NCBI GenBank assembly: GCA_002694065.1
Contig: NZKZ01000137.1
Span: 1 to 7,676, forward strand
Source: Acidiferrobacter sp.
GTDB taxonomy: Bacteria; Pseudomonadota; Gammaproteobacteria; Arenicellales; UBA868
DNA length: 7,676 nucleotides
Reading direction: 5' to 3'
The translations under genes were made by a program, and so were the position numbers. Positions 1-5,258 of this stretch are shown in pieces. Within the stretch, counting starts at the first letter, position 1; every line of letters starts with the position of its first letter. The notes under the pieces were generated by a model that was given only the letters and a program-made list of their open reading frames with translations, made no database searches and was not told the DNA's origin.

Positions 1-521
1 TCCCAACTGCCCTCTTCCCACAGATAGGGCCTTTCAGTAGTAACTGCTTTGGCGAGATCCATCCCCTTGAGGCCGGCAAAGGCCTGCGCCTTGGCAACGG
101 CTCCGGTCTCGTCGATATCGCCAGCCTGCAGACAACCGTTTTGCGCCCCTTTTTCACGCAGTACACGCGTTAACTGCCGCGTGTCGATATCGCTGATCCC
201 AATGACGTTTTGGCGGATCAGGAAGTCACTCAAACTTTCTTGAGAGCGGAAATTGCTGAGCAGTGCCGGATAATCGCGCACAACGAGACCACAGGCATAA
301 GCGACTTCGGCTTCCTTATCCTCGTCATTGGCGCCAACGTTGCCGATATGCGGACAAGTCAAGGTGACAATCTGCCGGGCATATGAGGGATCCGAAACGA
401 TCTCCTGGTAGCCCGTCATCGCCGTATTGAATACCACTTCGCCGACCGTTTCGCCGGCTGCGCCAATAGATCGGCCCCGAAAAACCGTTCCATCTTCAAG
501 AGCCAGAATCGCAGGGATCAC
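1..521 (-). CDS. carA: Carbamoyl-phosphate synthase small (glutaminase) subunit, N-terminal part
   Basis: The small subunit hydrolyses glutamine and passes ammonia to CarB, which makes carbamoyl phosphate for the pyrimidine and arginine pathways in the cytosol. The window holds 173 codons of the N-terminal CPSase_sm_chain domain; the class I glutamine amidotransferase domain with its catalytic Cys lies beyond the left edge. Family signatures seen are FNTAMTGYQE (31-40), DPSY (44-47), HIGNVG (58-63), DIDTRQLTR (111-119) and GMDLAK (153-158), aligning with E. coli CarA without gaps of note. The start is taken as GTG at 521-519, giving MIPAILALEDG, because it has a Shine-Dalgarno-like AAAGG 9 nt upstream and matches the family start. 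It lies downstream of dapB on the same strand, separated by a terminator hairpin and a short leader frame, so its expression is probably attenuated. Identity is very secure; carB cannot be seen. Confidence 0.97.
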   Translation of the reverse strand, partial: MIPAILALEDGTVFRGRSIGAAGETVGEVVFNTAMTGYQEIVSDPSYARQIVTLTCPHIGNVGANDEDKEAEVAYACGLVVRDYPALLSNFRSQESLSDFLIRQNVIGISDIDTRQLTRVLREKGAQNGCLQAGDIDETGAVAKAQAFAGLKGMDLAKAVTTERPYLWEEGSW

Positions 522-525
522 GGAA

Positions 526-600
526 TCAAACCTTTGTCCGGACAAAAAAAAGGAGAGACCCCTGGGTCTCTCCTTTTTTCTGAATCAGATGCTCGCTCAT
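526..600 (-). CDS. Candidate 24-aa leader peptide of carA
   Basis: A small frame begins with ATG at 600, reads MSEHLIQKKG..., passes through both arms and the U-tract of the hairpin at 544-579, ends ...FFVRTKV, and stops with TGA at 528-526. Only 4 nt separate this stop from the carA GTG, a spacing that would allow a terminating ribosome to reinitiate at carA. A ribosome in this frame would cover the hairpin arms, as in leader-peptide attenuation of pyrBI in enteric bacteria. Against it: no convincing Shine-Dalgarno sequence precedes the ATG. If the candidate promoter at 613-641 is correct, the transcript would begin only a few nucleotides before the ATG and translation would be nearly leaderless. 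It could be a chance frame, since 24 codons are easily open; the position relative to hairpin and carA is the main support. Confidence 0.45.
   Translation of the reverse strand: MSEHLIQKKGETQGSLLFFVRTKV
533..546. repeat. Perfect 14-bp palindrome before carA
   Basis: TTTGTCCGGACAAA is fully self-complementary. It starts within the last three Ts of the attenuator U-tract and ends inside the carA Shine-Dalgarno segment (AAAGG on the minus strand). It could be a protein operator, or in RNA a small hairpin that competes with the U-tract or partly hides the ribosome-binding site. The symmetry is certain; function is inferred only from position. Confidence 0.5.
544..579 (-). terminator. Intrinsic terminator / probable attenuator between dapB and carA
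   Basis: On the minus strand an A6 run is followed by GGAGAGACC, a CAGG loop, GGTCTCTCC and then eight Ts (complement of 544-551). The stem is 9-10 perfect base pairs at 552-561 with 564-573. This is a textbook Rho-independent terminator downstream of dapB. The U-tract ends 22 nt before the carA GTG, leaving no room for a separate carA promoter below it, so carA transcripts must cross this hairpin. That makes an attenuator more likely than a plain terminator. The mirrored A and T runs also make it usable in the other direction. Confidence 0.9.
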
Positions 601-612
601 CTCGGGGAGAGC

Positions 613-641
613 AGTCTATCCTCTCGCGCCCCAAACATCAA
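613..641 (-). promoter_or_regulatory. Candidate sigma-70 promoter for the carA leader
   Basis: Minus strand: TTGATG (641-636, 4/6 to the -35 consensus), a 17-nt spacer, then TAGACT (618-613, 4/6 to the -10 consensus). It lies just after the dapB stop and would start transcription around 605-608, immediately before the leader ATG at 600. The match is moderate and other starts inside dapB are possible. Confidence 0.3.
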
Positions 642-657
642 TCGTTCACGGCCTCTT

Positions 658-1446
658 TTACGACTTTAATCCCAATACATCCTGCATGTCGAAGAGGCCA
701 GAAGACTTTTCCATCAGCCATTGCGCGCAGCGCAGCGCCCCATTGGCATAGATTTCCCGACCGGACGCCTTGTGGGTAATTTCCACCCGCTCTTTGGCCC
801 CGGCAAACCACACGCTGTGCTCGCCGATCACGTCCGACGCCCGGATAGTGGAAAATCCGATTTCCTTGTCCGTGCGCGGCCCCGTATGACCTTGCCGGGC
901 AAAAACCCCGTGTTCGTCAAGTGTTCTGCCGAGTGTCTCGGCCACTACTTCGCCCATCTTCAGGGCAGTGCCGGAAGGCGCGTCTACCTTGTGGCGATGG
1001 TGCGCCTCAATGATCTCGACATCAACGTCGTCGCCAAATGCCCCGGCCGCAAGTTCCAGCAGTCTCAAGGTGATATTGACGCCTACACTCATATTCGGCG
1101 CCCAGACAACCGCTGTTTTTTCGGCAAGCTCAGCCATGCGCTCTCTATCCGCATCAGAAAACCCCGTTGTCCCGATGACGGCTTTTCGGCCCTGTTCGGC
1201 ACAAGAAGCAAGATTGGCTAAAGACGCCGCTGGCGAGGTGAAATCGATCAACACATCGAACGACGGACCATCAATACTATCGGTCAGTATCACCGGGCTT
1301 TGGCCACTGCCTGCAGACTGGCCCACCGATGCATGTCCGGGCTGCTCGAAAGCGTGTGCCAGGACAAACGATTCATGAGCCTCGCAGGCCGAAACCAGAC
1401 TCTGCCCCATTCGGCCTGCAGCGCCGGCAATAGCAAGTTGAATCAT
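658..1446 (-). CDS. dapB: 4-hydroxy-tetrahydrodipicolinate reductase
   Basis: DapB reduces the DapA product with NAD(P)H to tetrahydrodipicolinate on the route to meso-diaminopimelate (peptidoglycan) and lysine. The 262-aa length is close to the family norm. The N-terminal Rossmann domain begins with GAAGRMG (8-14) and includes DFTSP (68-72) and GTTGF (92-96). APNMSVGVN (116-124) leads into the catalytic and tetramerisation domain with the family signature around 147-161, which carries the catalytic His149, the neighbouring His150 and Lys153 (equivalents of E. coli His159 and Lys163), followed by DAPSGTA. The C-terminal FAGAKERVEITHKA segment is also typical. The ATG at 1446 has AGGAG only 4 nt upstream, which is short but usable. 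It follows mdh by 33 bp on the same strand with no terminator visible, so the two are probably co-transcribed. A strong terminator or attenuator lies downstream. Confidence 0.98.
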   Translation of the reverse strand: MIQLAIAGAAGRMGQSLVSACEAHESFVLAHAFEQPGHASVGQSAGSGQSPVILTDSIDGPSFDVLIDFTSPAASLANLASCAEQGRKAVIGTTGFSDADRERMAELAEKTAVVWAPNMSVGVNITLRLLELAAGAFGDDVDVEIIEAHHRHKVDAPSGTALKMGEVVAETLGRTLDEHGVFARQGHTGPRTDKEIGFSTIRASDVIGEHSVWFAGAKERVEITHKASGREIYANGALRCAQWLMEKSSGLFDMQDVLGLKS

Positions 1447-1479
1447 GGTGCTCCTGTCATCATGGAAAAAGTTCCGGGC

Positions 1480-2460
1480 TTAACCCAAAAGATCCTTTAC
1501 CCCGTCACGCTCCTCACGGAGCTCAGCCTCAGTGACCTTCATCCTATCCTCGCTGAAATCATTGATTTCAAGATCCTGCACCACGGCGTACTCGCCGTTC
1601 GTGCAGGTCACAGGGAAGGAGTAGATCAGTCCCGGTTCAATTCCATAATCTCCGGTTGATGGAATCGCCATGCTGACCCAGTCATCCTGTGACGTGCCGT
1701 GGGTCCAGGTACGCATATGATCAATCGCGGCGCCCGCGGCTGATGCCGCGCTCGAAGCGCCACGGGCCTTGATAATCGCCGCGCCGCGCTGCTGCACCGT
1801 AGGAATGAAATCGTCCTTTATCCACGACTCATCAACGAGATCCGTCGCAGGCTTCCCGCCAATCCTGGTGTGATAGATATCAGGATACTGGGTGGCAGAG
1901 TGATTTCCCCAGATGGTTACCCTGGAGATATCGGTGGTTGCTGAGCGGGTTTTGTCCGCCAACTGACTGATGGCGCGATTGTGATCCAAACGCGTCATTG
2001 CCGTAAATTGGGCGGCATCGATATCCGGCGCGTTTGCAGAGGCAATCAAGGCATTGGTATTTGCTGGATTCCCAACCACCAGCACCTTGACATCGCGAGA
2101 GGCCACCTCATTCAGCGCCTTGCCTTGCACCGAGAATATTCGGGCATTCTCGGTCAGCAGGTCCTTGCGCTCCATCCCCGGGCCCCGAGGGCGGGCACCT
2201 ACCAGCATAGCGAAATCTATGTCCGCAAATGCAACGGCAGGATCATCGGACGCCACTATGCCGTGAAGCAGCGGGAATGCACAATCATCAAGCTCCATGA
2301 CAACGCCCTTAAGGGCGTCCATCGCCGGAGGGATTTCGAGCAGCTGCAGAATGACCGGCTGGTCGCTTCCAAGCATATCGCCCGCAGCAATCCTGAACAG
2401 CATGGCGTAACTGATCTGTCCGGCAGCACCTGTGACCGCAACCCGAACCGGTTTCTTCAT
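1480..2460 (-). CDS. mdh: NAD-dependent malate dehydrogenase, Thermus/cytosolic type
   Basis: It interconverts malate and oxaloacetate in the TCA cycle. The protein is 326 aa and closely resembles the Thermus flavus-type enzyme rather than the ~312-aa E. coli type. The Rossmann motif is GAAGQISY (11-18). Glu42 at the end of beta-2 (LLEIP) is the NAD-specifying acid in this family. The active-site loop GARPRGPGMERKDLL has substrate-binding Arg92 and Arg98. GNPANTN is at 130-136, the catalytic pair is Asp159 (in TRLDHNRA, with Arg162) and His187 (in WGNHSATQYPD), and RGASSAASAA is at 233-242. A clear Shine-Dalgarno AAGGAGAG sits just upstream of the ATG. The 154-bp gap separating it from the upstream usp gene must hold its promoter, but I cannot point to a convincing one. 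dapB follows 33 bp downstream. Confidence 0.98.
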   Translation of the reverse strand: MKKPVRVAVTGAAGQISYAMLFRIAAGDMLGSDQPVILQLLEIPPAMDALKGVVMELDDCAFPLLHGIVASDDPAVAFADIDFAMLVGARPRGPGMERKDLLTENARIFSVQGKALNEVASRDVKVLVVGNPANTNALIASANAPDIDAAQFTAMTRLDHNRAISQLADKTRSATTDISRVTIWGNHSATQYPDIYHTRIGGKPATDLVDESWIKDDFIPTVQQRGAAIIKARGASSAASAAGAAIDHMRTWTHGTSQDDWVSMAIPSTGDYGIEPGLIYSFPVTCTNGEYAVVQDLEINDFSEDRMKVTEAELREERDGVKDLLG

Positions 2461-2614
2461 GAACCACTCTCCTTTTTTCTAAGTCCCAAAAAATTCATCA
2501 ACGTCAGGCAACAGCCAGACCTCGCGGCTCGCGCCTTTATCCGACTAAATAGACTGCCTCGAACCGAAGTGACCGGGCGGTTATGAGGCTACTGGGCCGC
2601 GCGTCTAGATTACT

Positions 2615-3463
2615 CTAGTGACACAAAATCACGGGGCACGTTGCGTGATTAAAGATCTCGCTGGTCGGTCCGCCAAAGACCAGTTGGCGCAGGCGGCTGC
2701 GTGTAAAAGCACCTTTGATGATCAGGTCCGCATCAAAGTCCTTTGCCTCGGAAACAATGACCTGGCCCACCGTGGAACCGGCGCTCTCTGCCATTTTGGA
2801 TTGGACGTTAAATCCGCTGGCCCGAAGATGTGCAGTGATCAGTTCCACGTCCGGTCCGGAAACCATGCCCCCCTCCACAGACAGCACCTGTATCGCTTCC
2901 GACCGGGCGAGCAAGGGTCTTGCCGCACTCAGCGCTCGCGCGGTCTCTGTGCTGCCGTTCCAGGCCACCAGTATCCGGCGGCCAATCGTCTGGGGTATTT
3001 GATCGCTGACAAGCAGCAAAGGTCGACCACTTTCGAAAAGCAGTGCCTCGGCAGTACTCTTCCAGTCCATATCGCCATTCGCCAGTTCACGATGCAATAC
3101 GCTGATCCCGAAGGCCCTGGCATACTCACCCAAACCCTCGGGTCCAGTCCCCATCATTTCCGTCCAGCCCGCCCGCAAGCCCTCTCCGTCCAGCGAACTC
3201 AACGGAATTCCCCGCTCTGCGATAAGTGACTCGAAAGCCTCGCGCGCGAGTGTTGCCTGCTGTCTGCCCTCTTCTTCGAAAGCAGCGAGATAGTCCCCGG
3301 GCAAAGTAATGCCTTCCCCCGCAATAATCGGAAGCACCTGACGGCTGTAGGCGCCTTCGATATAGGCACCTTCAACTTCCGCTATGCGTTTTGCGGCATC
3401 AATCGCCGCTACATTGGGCTGGGTGTTATTGAATGGAACAAGTATTGTGCGCAAACCAGACAT
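2615..3463 (-). CDS. Tandem universal-stress-protein (UspA-family) protein
   Basis: The 282-aa protein holds two Usp folds in tandem. The first runs about residues 1-155 from GLRTILVPF; the second about 160-282 from RRILVAWNGSTE, ending in the ATCPVILCH strand typical of the family end. Tandem Usp proteins of this size are common in proteobacteria and act in stress survival; biochemical roles vary. In the C-terminal domain the nucleotide-binding motif G-x2-G-x9-G(S/T) is only partly kept: GAFTRSRLRQLVFGGPT (251-267) has Thr254 where the second Gly is expected. The N-terminal domain lacks a recognisable copy. ATP binding is therefore uncertain. The start at 3463 is well supported by GGAGGAGG 7 nt upstream. 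The stop is TAG. It lies 41 bp after rnd, separated by a terminator, and probably has its own promoter. Confidence 0.92.
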   Translation of the reverse strand: MSGLRTILVPFNNTQPNVAAIDAAKRIAEVEGAYIEGAYSRQVLPIIAGEGITLPGDYLAAFEEEGRQQATLAREAFESLIAERGIPLSSLDGEGLRAGWTEMMGTGPEGLGEYARAFGISVLHRELANGDMDWKSTAEALLFESGRPLLLVSDQIPQTIGRRILVAWNGSTETARALSAARPLLARSEAIQVLSVEGGMVSGPDVELITAHLRASGFNVQSKMAESAGSTVGQVIVSEAKDFDADLIIKGAFTRSRLRQLVFGGPTSEIFNHATCPVILCH

Positions 3464-3483
3464 GGATAAACCTCCTCCATGGC

Positions 3484-3512
3484 AAAAAATCTGCCCTTAT
3501 TTTATCAAGGGC
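3484..3512 (-). terminator. Intrinsic terminator overlapping the rnd stop codon
   Basis: On the minus strand GCCCTT (3512-3507), an 8-nt AT-rich loop, and AAGGGC (3498-3493) form a 6-bp stem, followed by AGA and a run of six Ts (3489-3484). The stop codon TGA of rnd is formed at the end of the first arm and start of the loop. The stem is short, so termination may be partial. The T-tract ends about 20 nt before the usp start codon. Confidence 0.65.
3499..3507 (-). promoter_or_regulatory. Candidate extended -10 promoter for the usp gene
   Basis: The minus strand reads TGATAAAAT: the TGn extension plus a TAAAAT hexamer (5/6 to TATAAT). TGA is also the rnd stop codon and the hexamer is in the loop of the rnd terminator. 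Transcription would start about 7 nt downstream and give a roughly 30-nt leader containing the GGAGGAGG ribosome-binding site of the usp gene. No good -35 is seen 17 nt upstream, which an extended -10 can tolerate. Confidence 0.4.
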
Positions 3513-4629
3513 TTGACGAACCTGCCGGATCCACCCGTTCCAGCAGCAATTCCCCTATAAAACTTCGGCGCCAGCCGCTTAATACGCGAAGATTTCGCTT
3601 GCCCGCCGCAAGTGCACGAATCTCGTTCCTTGGCGCAATGGCGGATGGAGGGACACCCTCACGCTCACACACCTCCCCGAGATATTTCCATAGAGCGTTC
3701 CCCAATGCCTTTTCCGCGGCATCGGGTCTGGTCGGCCGGGACATCGCAACAAAGTCCGAATCAGGCGTTTCACTCTCACGGATGACATCCAGAATCTCTT
3801 CCCCTCGACGCTTCAGCGTGCCTTTTTCGAGCCCCATCACCGCCGACAAAGCCTGGGTATTTTGCGGCCGGGTCTGCGCCAGTTCGATAAGCGTATCTGT
3901 TGAGATCAGCCATTCTCGCGGACGATCTACTCCCCGGGCAAGATCCTCACGCCACCGCGCCAACGACAGCGCCACGCTTTGACTGACGCGATCCATCCCG
4001 GCACAGGCCCTCATGACCTTTTCTATCGGCGCATGCTCTGCCTTACGCAGTGATTCCTCACAAATGAGTGCCGCACAGTCCTCAGTCAGCCAGGTCTCAC
4101 GCCCACGATCCTGAAGGCCTGCAAGCAGGGTGTGGTACAGCGTACCCAGATAGTGGACATCATCCAGCGCATACTGCACTTCTGCCTCGCTTAAGGGCCG
4201 CCGGCACCAAGGGGTTCGGGTAAACGCCTTGGAAAGCGACACATCACAGATTTCCTTGACCATGCGGGCATAGCCGACCTGCTCCCCGTATCCGCAAAAG
4301 GCCGCGGCAATCTGGGTGTCAAAAAATGCTCCCGGGACGACTGAAAAGTGCTGCTGCAGCACTTCGAGATCCTGGCGGGCAGCGTGGAAGATCTTGACCG
4401 GCTGCGGTTCGCTGATCAAGGCCCGGACGCCATCCCAATCAAGTTCCGCAAGCGGATCGATACACACTGCCTGCTCGGAAGTGGCCATCTGGAGCAGGCA
4501 AAGCCGGGGGAAGAAGGTGCGTACCCGCTCGAATTCTGTATCCACGCCCAGCCATGAAGCGCTCTTTGCATGTATCACCCATGCGTCCAGAGCCTCCTGG
4601 TGATCGATCCAAAGGGTGCGCGTGTTCAA
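3505..4629 (-). CDS. rnd: Ribonuclease D
   Basis: RNase D is a 3'-5' exoribonuclease that trims tRNA precursors and other small stable RNAs. The 374-aa length matches the E. coli enzyme (about 375). The DEDDy catalytic residues are visible: Asp30 and Glu32 in VDTEFER, Asp87 in HAARQDLEVL, and Tyr153/Asp157 in YALDDVHYL. An HRDC domain follows at about 207-285 (RDREW-like DRPREW at 235-240), and a second C-terminal helical region at about 300-365 resembles the second HRDC domain. The start chosen is TTG at 4629-4627, giving MNTRTLWIDHQEAL, since it preserves the first beta strand before Asp30 at nearly the E. coli spacing. No Shine-Dalgarno sequence is seen before it, and an in-frame TGA lies a short way upstream. 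A GTG at codon 18 would remove part of the fold. The exact start is thus less sure than the identity. It is divergent from the plus-strand block. Confidence 0.95.
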   Translation of the reverse strand: MNTRTLWIDHQEALDAWVIHAKSASWLGVDTEFERVRTFFPRLCLLQMATSEQAVCIDPLAELDWDGVRALISEPQPVKIFHAARQDLEVLQQHFSVVPGAFFDTQIAAAFCGYGEQVGYARMVKEICDVSLSKAFTRTPWCRRPLSEAEVQYALDDVHYLGTLYHTLLAGLQDRGRETWLTEDCAALICEESLRKAEHAPIEKVMRACAGMDRVSQSVALSLARWREDLARGVDRPREWLISTDTLIELAQTRPQNTQALSAVMGLEKGTLKRRGEEILDVIRESETPDSDFVAMSRPTRPDAAEKALGNALWKYLGEVCEREGVPPSAIAPRNEIRALAAGKRNLRVLSGWRRSFIGELLLERVDPAGSSSP

Positions 4630-4687
4630 CAGACTGTTTTTGCCAACGACAATTCAGGTGTTACTGAAGACAGGGAAAAAGCGGGCT

Positions 4688-4699
4688 GATGATATCATC
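4688..4699. promoter_or_regulatory. Symmetric bidirectional extended -10 candidate between rnd and the membrane-protein gene
   Basis: GATGATATCATC is a perfect 12-bp palindrome. Each strand reads TGATATCAT, which is TGn plus TATCAT (5/6 to TATAAT). Plus-strand transcription would start near 4705, about 23 nt before the ATG at 4728. Minus-strand transcription would start near 4682, about 53 nt before the rnd TTG. Neither direction has a good -35. It could instead be an operator for a dimeric regulator. Confidence 0.4.
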
Positions 4700-4727
4700 G
4701 GGTCATCTCAATTACTGATTAAACCTT

Positions 4728-5258
4728 ATGGTCAGTTTCCTGCAGCTGTTCATCAATCTATGCCTTTTCCGGCACCGCGCCCAGGATGTGCCGCGCTCTG
4801 AAACCCTGCTGTTGGCCACCGCCGCGCTTGCGGTGATTACAAGCGCCATCAACGCAGTTCCCAATGCCGGATTAATTCGAGGCCTGTTCATGTCGGTCGG
4901 CCAAGTGCTGCTGTTCGCGCTACTGATCAGTTTGCTTTTGCGATTTAGAAGTCTCTCGGAACGCACGACCCAGACCCTGACAGCCATGTTCGGAGCAACG
5001 ACGCTGTTGCAATTGTTGGCCCTGCCCTTCTTCGGATGGCATGAGCGCCTGCTGCCGGAGGGTCCTGACCCTGTGATGGTGCTGACGACGCCTCTCCTCG
5101 TTGCCGCCGGCATCGCGATCTGGTCACTCGCCGTCATGGCTTCCATTCTGCGGCAGGCGATGGAATGCGGGCTGGGGCTGGCGCTTTTGATCATCGTTGC
5201 CTGTCAGTCAGTGATCATGGCGACAATCATGACGCTCAGCGGCAGTCCGTCTGGTTGA
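4728..5258 (+). CDS. Small integral membrane protein of unknown function, coupled to mpl
   Basis: The 176-aa protein is not one I can name. Hydrophobicity suggests five transmembrane helices at about 26-46, 52-72, 84-104, 118-141 and 148-171. A short hydrophobic N-terminal stretch precedes the segment LFRHRAQDVPRSETLLL, which resembles a motif (roughly LFR-x-GPQDLP) that I recall from uncharacterised gammaproteobacterial membrane proteins; this recollection is unverified. The five-helix plan is compatible with a Yip1-like fold, but that is only a guess. No catalytic residues or signal-peptidase site are apparent. The ATG at 4728 has no clear Shine-Dalgarno sequence, and no better start is visible. 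Its TGA overlaps the TTG of mpl (TTGA, 5255-5258), so translation is probably coupled, hinting at a role near cell-wall recycling or simply operon membership. Confidence 0.8.
   Translation: MVSFLQLFINLCLFRHRAQDVPRSETLLLATAALAVITSAINAVPNAGLIRGLFMSVGQVLLFALLISLLLRFRSLSERTTQTLTAMFGATTLLQLLALPFFGWHERLLPEGPDPVMVLTTPLLVAAGIAIWSLAVMASILRQAMECGLGLALLIIVACQSVIMATIMTLSGSPSG

Noticed and set aside
597..638. 13-codon frame (MFGARED...) ending ATGA over the carA leader ATG
   Set aside because: It overlaps the candidate promoter and has only a distant Shine-Dalgarno-like AGAGG; too short to support, though coupling to the leader frame is imaginable.
721..1221. Plus-strand open frame of 166 codons opposite dapB
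   Set aside because: It lies wholly antisense to the clearly recognised dapB and shows no family motifs; it is a shadow of codon bias.
1981..2586. Plus-strand open frame of 201 codons opposite mdh
   Set aside because: Antisense to the conserved part of mdh, low-complexity basic composition, no recognisable domain.
2461..2614. Promoter or terminator in the usp-mdh gap
   Set aside because: A TATTTA element and a GCGAG direct repeat are present, but no hairpin with T-tract and no -35/-10 pair of acceptable quality could be defended.
4653..4668. Inverted repeat TTCAG-N6-CTGAA in the rnd upstream region
   Set aside because: Only 5 bp per arm and no T-tract; expected by chance at this length.
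4712..5194. Minus-strand open frame of 160 codons opposite the membrane-protein gene
   Set aside because: The plus frame has coherent transmembrane helices and overlaps mpl in operon style; the minus frame is Ser/Arg-rich without motifs.
5165..5254. N-terminal extension of mpl to an upstream ATG
   Set aside because: The extra 30 residues have no family counterpart and would overlap the membrane-protein gene by 94 bp; the TTG at 5255 gives the family length.
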